64,000 bases of DNA from Ignavibacterium sp. (GCA_018335755.1 JAGXRK010000001.1:186001-250000); one strand, 5' to 3'; counted from the stretch's first letter, positions 42,611 to 52,401 are shown. Notes: generated by a model from the letters alone, not told the origin. Program-made: numbers and translations.

Positions 42611-43354
42611 ATGAACTTTGATCAATCATTTCTTAATCAGCTTTCAGAAGCTAAGCGAATTGTTTTCTTTACCGGTGCAGGTATTTCTGCTGAAAGCGGT
42701 ATACCAACTTTCCGTGGCAAAGATGGAATTTGGAATAAATTAAGACCCGAAGAACTTGCCAATTTTGATGCATTTATGCGTAATCCTAAAATGGTTTGGG
42801 AATGGTATAACCACCGTAAGAGCATTATTCACGAAGCAAAACCTAATAAAGGGCATTTAGCAATTGCTGAAATGCAAAATCATTTTGATGAGGTGACTGT
42901 AGTTACTCAAAATATTGATAATCTTCACCGCAGGGCTGGAAGTAAGAATATATTAGAACTTCACGGTAACATCGAAAGAAATTTTTGTATAAAGTGTAAA
43001 ACATTTTATAATGAAGAATTGGATTTTTCGGATGGAGTTCCTGAATGCAAATGCGGCGGGTTGATTCGTCCTGATGTTGTTTGGTTCGGCGAATATCTGC
43101 CACAGGATCAGTTTCTTGGCGGCGAAAAAGCGGCGCAAAATTGTGATATGTTTTTTGTAGTTGGTACTTCTGCTGTTGTTTATCCTGCTGCAGGATTAGT
43201 TTATACAGCTAAACAAAGTGGTGCTTTTATTGTTGAAGTTAATATTGAGGAAACTGATGTTTCAACAATTTGTAATTCATCATATTTTGGCGAATCAGGT
43301 AAAATTCTACCTGCAGTTGTTGAAGCAATCAAAAATATAAGAAACAAAAATTAA
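42611..43354 (+). CDS. Sir2-family NAD-dependent protein deacylase (class III, CobB-like)
   Basis: 247 residues from the ATG at 42611. NAD-binding motif FTGAGISAESGIPTFRG; catalytic histidine in ILELHGN; zinc ligands in CIKCKTF and CKCGGLIRPD. WYNHRK near residue 61 has the Tyr-x-x-Arg pair that marks SIRT5-like sirtuins with preference for succinyl or malonyl lysine, so a desuccinylase role is likely. Cytoplasmic. A short hairpin (42561-42590) precedes it. Confidence 0.94.
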   Translation: MNFDQSFLNQLSEAKRIVFFTGAGISAESGIPTFRGKDGIWNKLRPEELANFDAFMRNPKMVWEWYNHRKSIIHEAKPNKGHLAIAEMQNHFDEVTVVTQNIDNLHRRAGSKNILELHGNIERNFCIKCKTFYNEELDFSDGVPECKCGGLIRPDVVWFGEYLPQDQFLGGEKAAQNCDMFFVVGTSAVVYPAAGLVYTAKQSGAFIVEVNIEETDVSTICNSSYFGESGKILPAVVEAIKNIRNKN

Positions 43355-43395
43355 TTAAACTTTCATTGTTATTAATTGCTGCATAAAGCATAGCA

Positions 43396-43668
43396 TTATT
43401 TGTTTTTTGGCGCAAACAAACTCAGAACAGCAACAAATAACGCCGCTCCCACAATTGACCAGATAACTGGAAAAGTCACATCACCAATATTAATTGAAAA
43501 CAGGTCAGGAAAATTCAATTCCCTTGCAAGAATAGTTCCTATATAAGCGCCAATGAAACCAACTATTATGGAAATAACACATCCGCCCCGTTTAAAGCCT
43601 ACTAATGTTTTTGCAATTGAACCGGCAATTCCGGCTATAATTAAAAGTAAAATAAATTCCATTATCAT
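43396..43668 (-). CDS. GlsB/YeaQ/YmgE-family stress response membrane protein
   Basis: 90 residues with three membrane segments (about 3-19, 30-46 and 66-85) and the family pattern IIAGIAGSIAKTLVGFKRGGC. AAGGAG nine bases before the ATG at 43668 supports this start. Family members are small inner-membrane proteins induced by stress, formerly called transglycosylase-associated proteins. Divergent from the MBL hydrolase gene. Confidence 0.88.
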   Translation of the reverse strand: MIMEFILLLIIAGIAGSIAKTLVGFKRGGCVISIIVGFIGAYIGTILARELNFPDLFSINIGDVTFPVIWSIVGAALFVAVLSLFAPKNK

Positions 43669-43793
43669 ATCTGTAAACTCCTTTCAATTTTCTTCAATTA
43701 AAATAAATATAACTTGTAAACTTTTCTACAAATCTTTATGTTTTAATTTATTGTACACAATAACAAACTAAAATAACAGAATTTACTTAGCGT

Positions 43794-44738
43794 ATGAATA
43801 GAAGAAGATTTATCAAGCACGGAATAGCTTTTTTAACCGGTTCATTGCTTCTTCCGTTTTTTTCAGGAAAGAATGGAAAAACTGAAGCTGCTCAGCCGCC
43901 ATCTTTTAAACCAGACACTTCTGTCTGGAAAGATGATGAAATTAATATTGCCTGGATTGGTCACGCAACGGTTTTAATTAATTTTTATGGAAAAATAATT
44001 TTAACTGATCCCGTATTCTTTGAAAGGGTAGGTTTGTATTTCCTTGGATTAACATTTGGTCCCAGCAGATTTACTCATCCGGCACTGACAATAGACGAAA
44101 TTCCTAAACCTGATTTAATTCTTTTATCCCACGCACATATGGATCATATGGATTGGGCTACTCTTTCAAATTTGACTTCAGAATATCCAAATGAAATAGA
44201 TTGTATAACAGCATTCAACACTATGGATGTTATTCAAGAGTTAAATTGGAAATCATTAACAGAAATGGACTGGAATGATGAGCTTGAACTAATTGGAATA
44301 AAATTCAAAGCAATTGAAGTAAGGCATTTCGGATGGCGGTATCCGTGGGAACGCGACAGGTCTAAAGGTTATATGGATAATGGCAGAAGTTATAACGCCT
44401 ATCTCATTGAAAGAAACGAAAAAAAGATTTTATTCGGCGGAGATACTGCTATGACTGATTTATTTCAGCCTTACAGAAAACAAAATATCGATGTTGCAAT
44501 AATGCCGATTGGTGCATATCAGCCCTGGAAAAGAAATCACTGCAATCCTGAGGAAGCGTTAATAATGGCCGATGAGCATTTAAAGGCAAAGTATTTTGTA
44601 CCAATTCACACAAAAACTTTCAAGCAAGGTTCAGAACCTATTATGGAACCCCTTAACTGGTTAAAAGAATCCATACCCAATTATAATATTAAACTCGGCT
44701 TGGATGATATCGGTCAAACTCTTACTATTCGGGCGTAA
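43794..44738 (+). CDS. MBL-fold metallohydrolase (NAPE-PLD-like) with Tat-like signal
   Basis: 314 residues. The N-terminus MNRRRFIKHGIAFLTGSLLL is a twin-arginine signal type, so a folded metalloenzyme is probably exported. The metal-binding motif is LSHAHMDHMDW (HxHxDH). Further ligands are likely in EVRHFGWRYPW, GGDTAM and YFVPIHTKTF. The layout matches L-ascorbate-6-phosphate lactonase/N-acylphosphatidylethanolamine phospholipase D-like hydrolases; substrate not predictable. Confidence 0.88.
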   Translation: MNRRRFIKHGIAFLTGSLLLPFFSGKNGKTEAAQPPSFKPDTSVWKDDEINIAWIGHATVLINFYGKIILTDPVFFERVGLYFLGLTFGPSRFTHPALTIDEIPKPDLILLSHAHMDHMDWATLSNLTSEYPNEIDCITAFNTMDVIQELNWKSLTEMDWNDELELIGIKFKAIEVRHFGWRYPWERDRSKGYMDNGRSYNAYLIERNEKKILFGGDTAMTDLFQPYRKQNIDVAIMPIGAYQPWKRNHCNPEEALIMADEHLKAKYFVPIHTKTFKQGSEPIMEPLNWLKESIPNYNIKLGLDDIGQTLTIRA

Positions 44739-44755
44739 TTATTAATAATTATTCA

Positions 44756-45349
44756 ATGACCGAACTGCAGTTACTTTCAAAATTTAGAAATGATGCTGCT
44801 AAACTTAGCTTATATATTAGCAGAAAATTTGCTTCACTAACTCCGGAACAGATTAATTTTCGTCCGATTGCTGACAAATGGAGTGTTGGCGAGTGCTTTG
44901 AGCATCTGATCATCTCTCATCGTTTATATTATGATAAACTTTCAGCAATTATTGAGAAAAATAACCTTAAGGTACGAAAAGAAGACAAAGAAGTTTTTCA
45001 TACTTTTTTTGGAAAGAAAATTATTTCTGCGGTGAAACCTGACTCAAGTAAAAAAATAAAAACATTTAAGGTTTTCAAACCGCTGTCATCCGAATTAAAT
45101 GATGAAGTTTTTGAGAGATTTATTCTTCTTCAGAATAAATTTGTAAAGTTGTGCGATCTATTACAGAATACCTATCTATCCAAAACTAAATTGTCTTCTC
45201 CAGTTTCTAAAATAATTAGATTAAACACTGTCGATATTTTGTTGATAATTATTCATCATAATAACAGGCATATTCAACAAGCGGCACAAATTGTTGATCT
45301 TTGTTTCTTTCCTAAGGAGCCTCATAAAAATGGAAACTCAAAAAAATAA
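44756..45349 (+). CDS. DinB-family protein
   Basis: 197 residues. Four-helix DinB fold signature: WSVGECFEHLIISHRLYYDKL with a metal-binding His, and IIHHNNRHIQQA with the other two. DinB proteins bind a divalent metal and may act as thiol-dependent transferases; role unknown. It starts 18 bases after the MBL gene and overlaps the start of cobO by 20 bases. Confidence 0.85.
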   Translation: MTELQLLSKFRNDAAKLSLYISRKFASLTPEQINFRPIADKWSVGECFEHLIISHRLYYDKLSAIIEKNNLKVRKEDKEVFHTFFGKKIISAVKPDSSKKIKTFKVFKPLSSELNDEVFERFILLQNKFVKLCDLLQNTYLSKTKLSSPVSKIIRLNTVDILLIIIHHNNRHIQQAAQIVDLCFFPKEPHKNGNSKK

Positions 45350-45875
45350 ACTATCAAAAGGATATGTTCAGATTTATACCGGCAATGGTAAAGGAAAAAC
45401 TACTGCTGCAATAGGTCAGGCAGTCAGGGCAGCGGGATTCGGATTAAAAACCTATATAGTTCAATTTATGAAAGAGTATCCTTATAATGAATTGAAGGGT
45501 TTAAATCATTTAAAGGAATGGATTTTAATTGAACAGTTTTGCGGAGATGATTTTGTTTATAGGAAAGAGCTACCGGATAAAATTGAAGCTGATAAAGCTC
45601 GTCGCGGTCTGGAAAAAGCAAAAGCCAAAATGCTCACCGGAGATTTTGATATCATTATTCTTGATGAAGTATGTGTAGCAATCTATTTTGGCTTATTTAA
45701 TGATGAGGAGATTCTAACTTTCATAAAACAAAAACCGGATAATATTGAAATAATTTTAACAGGGAGGTATTGTCCTGATAAATTAATTGAAAGAGCAGAA
45801 CTGGTTACAGAAATGAAAGAAATAAAACATTATTATCAGGATGGTATTGCAGCTAGAAAAGGAATTGAATCCTGA
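45330..45875 (+). CDS. cobO: Cob(I)yrinic acid a,c-diamide adenosyltransferase
   Basis: 181 residues from the ATG at 45330, chosen because AAGGAG lies 10 bases before; earlier in-frame starts would extend into dinB. Walker A-type ATP site YTGNGKGKTTAAIGQA; IIILDEVCVAIYFG is Walker B-like. This is the CobA/BtuR (CobO) family, which puts the adenosyl group on cobalamin precursors. No other cobalamin genes lie nearby, so it probably acts in salvage. Confidence 0.94.
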   Translation: METQKNKLSKGYVQIYTGNGKGKTTAAIGQAVRAAGFGLKTYIVQFMKEYPYNELKGLNHLKEWILIEQFCGDDFVYRKELPDKIEADKARRGLEKAKAKMLTGDFDIIILDEVCVAIYFGLFNDEEILTFIKQKPDNIEIILTGRYCPDKLIERAELVTEMKEIKHYYQDGIAARKGIES

Positions 45876-45932
45876 TATTACATAGAATTGACTGTTGTTG
45901 CTCATACCTGATTTGAATGTGTATCTTTAAAT

Positions 45933-46181
45933 ATGGCATTAAAAAAAAATTACATAACAATTGTTAAAATACTTGCTTTACCATTTATATTGTTAATAAA
46001 AATTTATCAATTACTAATCTCTCCTTTATTTCCTTCTTCATGCAGATATACCCCAACCTGTTCGCACTATACCTTAGAAGCATTAAAAAAATACGGTTTA
46101 ATAAAAGGAGGCTGGCTTGGAATTAAACGAATATCCCGTTGTCATCCCTGGGGCGGAAGCGGGTATGATTCGGTACCTTAA
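45933..46181 (+). CDS. yidD: Membrane protein insertion efficiency factor YidD
   Basis: 82 residues. Amphipathic N-terminal helix, then the diagnostic [21 protein letters not shown] with three cysteines, and [17 protein letters not shown]. Supports insertion of inner-membrane proteins with YidC. Sits 16 bases before mtgA on the same strand. Confidence 0.95.
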   Translation: MALKKNYITIVKILALPFILLIKIYQLLISPLFPSSCRYTPTCSHYTLEALKKYGLIKGGWLGIKRISRCHPWGGSGYDSVP

Positions 46182-46197
46182 TTCCTGAAGAATTAAT

Positions 46198-46923
46198 ATG
46201 ACAGCAAAAACCAAAATATCCCTTCCCAAAAGAGTACAAGCAGTGATTAAAGCATTGTTCAAAATGGTTTTGTTTTTTATAGTCATTTCAGTTGCGGGTG
46301 TATTCTTATTACGATGGGTAAATCCTGTAACAAGCTCAATAATGGTACAACGCAAGATAGAAGCTTTGCTAAATGGTAATTTTACGTCATTAAGCTATAT
46401 ATGGATAGATTATGATGATCTAACGCCCGAATTACCGATTGCTATTGTTGCTGCAGAAGATCAGAATTTTCCAAATCACCACGGATTTGATTTTGATCAA
46501 ATAGAAAAAGCATTGGATCAACATAAACGAGGCGGAAGGTTAAGAGGTGCAAGCACAATAACTCAGCAGGTTGCAAAAAATCTTTTTTTATGGGAAGGAA
46601 AAAGTTTTATCCGAAAAGGAATAGAAGCTTACTTTACAATATTGATTGAATTACTGTGGAGTAAAAAAAGAATTCTTGAAGTTCATCTTAACATAGCAGA
46701 AATGGGTGATATGATTTTCGGAGCGGGTGCAGCCAGTATAATGTACTTTAAAAAAACACCGGATAAAATTTTAAGATCACAAGCCGCTTTATTGGCGGCT
46801 GTTTTGCCTAATCCGTTAAGGTATTCTGCATTGCGTCCTTCGAATTATGTGTTGAGAAGACAGTCATGGATCATAAGGCAGATAAATTCCCTTGGCGGTA
46901 AAGAGTATCTAAAAAATTTATGA
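46198..46923 (+). CDS. mtgA: Monofunctional biosynthetic peptidoglycan transglycosylase
   Basis: 241 residues. One N-terminal membrane anchor (~20-38), then the GT51 domain: AAEDQNFPNHHGFDFDQIEKA with the catalytic Glu, RGASTITQQVAKNLFLW, and KRILEVHLNIAEMGD. Polymerises lipid II into glycan strands outside the inner membrane; it lacks a transpeptidase domain. Overlaps the next gene by 4 bases (ATGA). Confidence 0.95.
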   Translation: MTAKTKISLPKRVQAVIKALFKMVLFFIVISVAGVFLLRWVNPVTSSIMVQRKIEALLNGNFTSLSYIWIDYDDLTPELPIAIVAAEDQNFPNHHGFDFDQIEKALDQHKRGGRLRGASTITQQVAKNLFLWEGKSFIRKGIEAYFTILIELLWSKKRILEVHLNIAEMGDMIFGAGAASIMYFKKTPDKILRSQAALLAAVLPNPLRYSALRPSNYVLRRQSWIIRQINSLGGKEYLKNL

Positions 46924-47501
46924 AAAAGATTTTCCAAATTATTACAATACTTCTATTTGTTTCTGGTTCATTTTCTTTTCCTCAATCTGAGAATAAGCTG
47001 ATCCACATATCGCTTGGCGCAAAGAATAATTTTAACAATAATGACTTTCATCATTACTGGGAATCAGTAATCGGCTTTGGCACTGAGTTCAGGTTTGAAC
47101 ATGCAATAGGTGAATTAGGCGGCGGGCTGAGTATAATGAGATTTGATAAAAAGATTGAATCAGCAAAAAGCTTTTATGGCGTTGATTATTATTTCCTTTA
47201 CAGAAATTCTTTCAGACTTGTTGGAAATACTGAAATAATTTTGGGATTTGATGCCGGTATTTTTGAATTCAGATTTGATGATGACGGAGACTTACAATCT
47301 TCTGCGGAAAAAAATGAACGGGAGTTTGCAATAAAAATTATGACTGGATTATCTTACGCCTTTAGTGATTCCTGGAAAGTTGAATTAACAACAGCTTATA
47401 ATCATATCTATACAAAAAAGAAGATAGAATTATTTTATTTGAACCTAGGATTGATTAAATCATTTTCTGCACCGGAATGGCTAAAGGATTTTCTGGAATG
47501 A
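46920..47501 (+). CDS. Exported beta-rich protein, probable outer-membrane barrel
   Basis: 193 residues. Signal peptide KKIFQIITILLFVSGSFSFP. The remainder alternates polar and hydrophobic residues in strand-like runs (GFGTEFRFEHAIGELGGGL, FAIKIMTGLSYAFSDSWKVE) fitting a small 8-strand outer-membrane barrel. No family recognised. It overlaps mtgA by 4 bases before and the TonB-like receptor by 4 after, so the three form one operon. Confidence 0.75.
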   Translation: MKKIFQIITILLFVSGSFSFPQSENKLIHISLGAKNNFNNNDFHHYWESVIGFGTEFRFEHAIGELGGGLSIMRFDKKIESAKSFYGVDYYFLYRNSFRLVGNTEIILGFDAGIFEFRFDDDGDLQSSAEKNEREFAIKIMTGLSYAFSDSWKVELTTAYNHIYTKKKIELFYLNLGLIKSFSAPEWLKDFLE

Positions 47502-49420
47502 GAAGGTTAATTTTAATCCTTAAGCTTTGCTTTTTAATTTCGTTTGGTTCGGTTTATTCTCAAACCTCTGATGGAATTATACTAAAAGCGAGCGACCTTG
47601 AATTCATTTCTTTGACAAAACTGTCAGATATTTATTCAATCTTGCCTCAACTTGATCTTTACACAACAGATGGATACCGGCATTCATCATTATACGGAAG
47701 TTTGTTTAGTAATGCACCTCAAAACGTAATTGTTTTAATAAATGGGGTTAAAACAAATTTTGGTGTTTGGGAAAAAGCAAATCTTAGCCAGTTTCCTGTG
47801 CATCCGAATTCAATTGATTCAATAGTCATAAAATATTTCCCGACAATATATCTTGGAGAGTATTCATCTGGGATACTGATTGACATAATAACAAATAAAC
47901 CCCCTGAAGATTTATCCTTGATATTGACTTATGCAACCGGAAACGAAACGGGTGATCCTGGTCCTTATAGATACACTGAATACTTTAGTGATAATGTGGA
48001 TCAATTCGGACCGAATACTATTGTTACTTCAAGTTACGGCAGTGAGAGATTTAATGTAACTTTTAATTTTATTGACCAGGTGTCACCAGCAACTGACCCG
48101 GCAATATTAAAACGTGCTGATGATTTTATGTTTCAAAACTACCAGGTACGATATTCCGGATTTTCAATAAATGCATCTGCCATGTCAGGTTTTGGTAAGC
48201 ATAATCTGTTTGCGGCTTATACTAAAACGGGTCAAGCAGTAGTCGGATTTGAATATGGAGCAGATTTATTTTTTATGGATGCTGTGAGCACAGAAATACC
48301 ATATGAAAATAAAAGTATTCTATTTTCTTCAGGTAATGAAATACAAATCGATAATAATGAGAAATTAAATGTTGACCTAAACCTGAGTTATACAAATACA
48401 GAGCAATCAAAATATTCTCAAGATCTATCTTTCAATAGTGAAGACTTGTGGTTCAATTCAAAAATTTCTTATAAATATTCTGCTGAAATATTTGGTTATA
48501 ATATTGGCTCGTCATTTAGTTATCAAAACTTTCAACCCAGGTTTTCAAATTCAGACATTTCTAAAAATATTCCATCGTTTTTTGCATCCCTTAATTTTCA
48601 TACTCTAAAAAACCTTCAGCACAGCATGAATTTAATTTATAGAGTTGATAATAACTCATCAGGATTGTTTTTTGATATTGCCAATAAATTCAGAATTAAC
48701 GAAACAAACTGTTTCTCGCTGTCTATCAAAGCAGGAAACCTTTTTAACAACATTGGATACTCAACATATCAAGACGAATTAAATGCTTTTATTACTTCTT
48801 TAATGCTTGCATATAATTATAAATACACTCAAAACACATCTTTTGATATAGGATTCAATTTAATTAGCAGATCAAATTTAACTTACGTATTGCAAGATTT
48901 TATCTATAATGAAACCAGGCGAAATATAAAAAATATACAACCCCAAATATTTGGATCACTAAAAGGAATTGAAGGCGAATACTATTTAAGCATTTACAAT
49001 AGGCTGCTCAATAATTTAGAACAGAGATTCTCTTACAGATATAAATCATCGTTATCCGGTGATGAAATATTTAAACAGATTGTGGCAAGAATCCCACAAC
49101 ATAAAATATTTTACTCGATTTATTATTCGCCATTCAGTGATTTAACAGGTTCTCTTACGTTGAGTTACTCCTCGCTGCAAAAATGGATTGAATACAGAAA
49201 TATTGACACAGAGGATGGTCTTTATGTCTCTGAATTGAAGGATAATCTTTTGATTAATTTATCTTTAACAAAAAAATTTTGGGATGGGAAAATTAAAATA
49301 AGTGGAATGATAAATAATTTATTTAATAACAGAATACAGTACCACCCTGTAGGCAGTACTTTTGATCTTACATTCTTTCTTAAAGCCGAGGCAGAACTAG
49401 AATCCATATTTAAGTTTTAA
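47498..49420 (+). CDS. TonB-dependent receptor plug-domain protein
   Basis: 640 residues from the ATG at 47498, which overlaps the preceding stop (ATGA); a longer in-frame start seven codons earlier is unlikely. Signal peptide LILILKLCFLISFGSVYSQ. Plug-like region ~30-120 (SLYGSLFSNAPQNVIVLING, YSSGILIDIITN), then ~500 residues of beta-barrel strands. The N-terminal carboxypeptidase-like domain of the other receptor (34740-37034) is absent, and no clear TonB box is visible. Ligand unknown. Confidence 0.82.
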   Translation: MRRLILILKLCFLISFGSVYSQTSDGIILKASDLEFISLTKLSDIYSILPQLDLYTTDGYRHSSLYGSLFSNAPQNVIVLINGVKTNFGVWEKANLSQFPVHPNSIDSIVIKYFPTIYLGEYSSGILIDIITNKPPEDLSLILTYATGNETGDPGPYRYTEYFSDNVDQFGPNTIVTSSYGSERFNVTFNFIDQVSPATDPAILKRADDFMFQNYQVRYSGFSINASAMSGFGKHNLFAAYTKTGQAVVGFEYGADLFFMDAVSTEIPYENKSILFSSGNEIQIDNNEKLNVDLNLSYTNTEQSKYSQDLSFNSEDLWFNSKISYKYSAEIFGYNIGSSFSYQNFQPRFSNSDISKNIPSFFASLNFHTLKNLQHSMNLIYRVDNNSSGLFFDIANKFRINETNCFSLSIKAGNLFNNIGYSTYQDELNAFITSLMLAYNYKYTQNTSFDIGFNLISRSNLTYVLQDFIYNETRRNIKNIQPQIFGSLKGIEGEYYLSIYNRLLNNLEQRFSYRYKSSLSGDEIFKQIVARIPQHKIFYSIYYSPFSDLTGSLTLSYSSLQKWIEYRNIDTEDGLYVSELKDNLLINLSLTKKFWDGKIKISGMINNLFNNRIQYHPVGSTFDLTFFLKAEAELESIFKF

Positions 49421-49522
49421 GAGTTTAATTGTTTTTGATATCAAAAGATCGCAGAATAATTCAGATAAAAGAGACAAACCCGGATTAGGTAATAAAAGTA
49501 TATAAGCAAAAGAATCAAATTA

Positions 49523-49897
49523 CTAATAAGATGTTATCAACGAATTAATTACGTCTATAATCTTTTCGAACTCGGTTGACTTGTCAAAAAAATAATCTGC
49601 GCCGCTCTCAACAGCTTTTATTTTGTACTGCTCAGCGGAGTAATTAGTAAGTACAATTACTATATGATTGTGTTCATTGTTTTTGATAAATGACAAAACA
49701 TCATAACCACTTCCATCTGGCAAATTAAGATCAAGCAGGGTTAGATCCGGTTTGTTCTTAAGAAGAAAATTTTTTGCTGATTCAACTGAATCAGCTTCAC
49801 CAAAAATATTGATATTATTAAGTTTGCTCAACATTCCCCGCAAACTTCTTCTGATGCTGCTGGCATCATCAACGATAAAAATATTTAACTTTTGCAT
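49523..49897 (-). CDS. Single-domain response regulator (CheY-like)
   Basis: 124 residues, one receiver domain: IVDDASSIRR (acidic pocket), phosphoacceptor Asp in LTLLDLNLPDGSG, a Thr in VIVLTNYS, and the conserved Lys in FFDKSTEF. No output domain, so it signals by protein contact. Located 104 bases downstream of the NarL-type regulator on the same strand. Confidence 0.93.
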   Translation of the reverse strand: MQKLNIFIVDDASSIRRSLRGMLSKLNNINIFGEADSVESAKNFLLKNKPDLTLLDLNLPDGSGYDVLSFIKNNEHNHIVIVLTNYSAEQYKIKAVESGADYFFDKSTEFEKIIDVINSLITSY

Positions 49898-50001
49898 ACG
49901 TCAAAATTGAACAAGAATGCTAAAAACTACTTTTTACATTTTAATTTAATCAGTTATTAAGTGAAATGCTTGTAGGATTATTGCTACATTTTATTTGCTG
50001 G

Positions 50002-50640
50002 TTAATCGACCAGTTTATTTTCCAAAGCGTAGTGAATAAGTTCAGCATTTGTTTTTAACCCAAGCTTTTCAAGAATTCTGCTTCTGTAGGTATTTATGGT
50101 GCTTGTACTGAGATTTAATTCATTTGCAATTTCAACCTGCTGCTTACCTTTTGCCATTAGCTTTAGAACCTGAAATTCTCTGTCGGATAAAGATTCGTAG
50201 GAAAGCTCGTTTTCGTAGTTCTTTCTGAAAATCAGTTTTTCAGCCAGCTTATTACTAATATATTTACCGCCCTTTGCAACTTTTCTTATTGCATTTATTA
50301 ACTCATCTGTTGCTGATTCTTTTGTGAGGTAACCGGCAGCACCTGCTTTTAAAGATCTTTCAGCGTACTGTTCTTCAGGATACATGCTTAGAATCAGTAC
50401 GTGTAAATCAGGCTTAAACATCTTTAATTGCTTTAAAATATCAAGACCGCTCTTTACGGGAAGATTTATATCCAGAATAAGAATATCTACATCATTCTGA
50501 GTTATAAAAGAAATTGTTTCATCCGGATTATCGGCCTCGCCAACAATTTTTAAATCGGTTTCGTATAAAAGAAGTTTTTTCAATCCTTCTCTTATCAGCA
50601 GATGATCATCAGCAATGAAAATCTTTAATTGATTTGTCAT
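50002..50640 (-). CDS. NarL/FixJ-family response regulator
   Basis: 212 residues. Receiver domain (IFIADDHLLIREGL, phospho-Asp in ILILDINLPVKSG, Lys in YLTKESA) and a LuxR-type helix-turn-helix (LSDREFQVLKLMAKGKQQVE, then LNLSTSTINTYRSRILEKLG). A DNA-binding transcription regulator. Preceded by a HisKA_3 sensor kinase 42 bases away on the same strand, its likely partner. Confidence 0.95.
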   Translation of the reverse strand: MTNQLKIFIADDHLLIREGLKKLLLYETDLKIVGEADNPDETISFITQNDVDILILDINLPVKSGLDILKQLKMFKPDLHVLILSMYPEEQYAERSLKAGAAGYLTKESATDELINAIRKVAKGGKYISNKLAEKLIFRKNYENELSYESLSDREFQVLKLMAKGKQQVEIANELNLSTSTINTYRSRILEKLGLKTNAELIHYALENKLVD

Positions 50641-50682
50641 AGCCAGCTCCGTTCATTTTTATTGTTAAAGATTTAATAAACA

Positions 50683-52401
50683 CTATTCTGATTTTTTAAG
50701 TGGAACATTAACTACCAGTTCTGTTCCTTCATCCGGTTTGCTCATAATTTTTAAATTACCGCCCAGTATAATAGCTCGTTCTCGTATACCGAGCAGTCCA
50801 AAGGATTTGGTTTTTATATCATTGAAATCAGCCATTCCAATTCCATCGTCTTTTATAGAAAGCGTAAGGCTATCTTCATCACAGAATATATCAATACTTA
50901 CTGTTTTAGCATCAGAATGTCGTCTGACATTTGTTATCGCTTCCTGTATAATTCTAAATATTGCTGTGGTAATGTCATTATTAAAAACAATACCATCACA
51001 ATTATTTCTGAATGTACATTTTATGCCTGGCTTATAATTAAATTCATCCACCAGCCATCTAATAGCATCAATTAGTTCAAGGTTTACCAAAACTTCGGGT
51101 CTAAGGTCAGTAATAATTTTTCTAACACTCTTAACAGAACGATCTAAAAGTTCAGACATAGAACTTATTTCATTCTTAAAATATTCTGCATCGGAGCCCT
51201 TTAATTGATTTGAAAGTTCCTTGCCCATCATAACAAGATTCATTTTGATTGAAGTAAGAATTTGTCCCAGTTCATCATGAAGTTCACGTGAAATTGCAGT
51301 TCTTTCCTTTTCTCTTACTGATTGAAGATAACTCGCCAGAGCACGGAGTTCCTCTCTGGATTTCTTAATCTCCTCTTCAGATATTTTACGCCAGGTTACA
51401 TCTATTGCAGAAACAAGCTTTGCTTTTTTACCCTTGTATTCAATAGCGTTAGATCTTATTTCAGCATCAATTATAGATCCATCCTTCTTTAAATGTTTCC
51501 AGCCGGCTGAATATTCAAAACCGTATTCTGCTGTACGGAGATTTTCCATTAGTTTAGATAAATCCTCTGGAGGGCGAATATCTTTTATTGACATCGAAAG
51601 AAATTCTTCCAGCGAGTAACCGTAATTAATAATAGCCGCTTGATTAACATCCAGAAACTTCAGCGTTTCGAGATCATAAACCCACATTGGGTTTGGATTT
51701 GATTTAAAAAGATCCTTATACCGTTTTTCACTTTCAAAAAGTATTTTTTCAGCTTTAATCCTATCAGTTACATCTCTAATAATTGCTTGAATAAATTTAC
51801 CTGATAACATCTTCGCTCTTATTTCAACATTAACAGGAGTTTTATCTTTTCTCAGGATTACCCTATTAACCATTAATATGCTGCCGGACTTAAGTTCTTC
51901 AGTTCTTAAAGGATTATTCATCAAATCCTCCGGAGCTATTATATTTTTCAGATTCAAACTGAGTAATTCATCAATAGCATATCCAAATATTTTACAACCT
52001 GCTTCATTTATATCAGTGAAATTGCCCTCCAGATCTGTTGTAAAAATCCCATCAGCCGCTTGCTCAATAAGAGTTTTATATTTTCGTTCACTTTCTTCTA
52101 ACTCCCGGTTTGCTTTTTCTGCAACAGCTCTTGATTCAAATTCTTTATTATATAGTTCTTCAGTAACCCTGCTATCTCTTTTTATAAGCAGATAAAGGAT
52201 GAATCCTGTAACAAGAATAAAGAACCAGCCTTTTGGTGTTTGAAGCTTATATTGAAGCTGGGGATCTGGTACAATCCAGGAAAGAAACATATCTGAAAAC
52301 AAAATCCATAAGCCGCCAATGATCAGATAAATAATAAAAATTCTTACGGCCGATCTGTTTTTTCTTGCTCCGATGTTATTTGTTTTGAAATTAAAAAGCA
52401 T
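50683..52401 (-). CDS. Membrane PAS-PAS sensor histidine kinase of the NarX type
   Basis: 572 residues. Two membrane helices at about 20-40 and 58-76, two PAS domains (~105-220 and ~230-345), HisKA_3 dimerisation with the phospho-His in AISRELHDELGQILTS, and a HATPase_c domain (DDGIGMADF, SFGLLGIRERA). Autophosphorylates and passes phosphate to the adjacent NarL-type regulator; signal unknown. The kinase-regulator-CheY order suggests one regulatory unit. Confidence 0.94.
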   Translation of the reverse strand: MLFNFKTNNIGARKNRSAVRIFIIYLIIGGLWILFSDMFLSWIVPDPQLQYKLQTPKGWFFILVTGFILYLLIKRDSRVTEELYNKEFESRAVAEKANRELEESERKYKTLIEQAADGIFTTDLEGNFTDINEAGCKIFGYAIDELLSLNLKNIIAPEDLMNNPLRTEELKSGSILMVNRVILRKDKTPVNVEIRAKMLSGKFIQAIIRDVTDRIKAEKILFESEKRYKDLFKSNPNPMWVYDLETLKFLDVNQAAIINYGYSLEEFLSMSIKDIRPPEDLSKLMENLRTAEYGFEYSAGWKHLKKDGSIIDAEIRSNAIEYKGKKAKLVSAIDVTWRKISEEEIKKSREELRALASYLQSVREKERTAISRELHDELGQILTSIKMNLVMMGKELSNQLKGSDAEYFKNEISSMSELLDRSVKSVRKIITDLRPEVLVNLELIDAIRWLVDEFNYKPGIKCTFRNNCDGIVFNNDITTAIFRIIQEAITNVRRHSDAKTVSIDIFCDEDSLTLSIKDDGIGMADFNDIKTKSFGLLGIRERAIILGGNLKIMSKPDEGTELVVNVPLKKSE

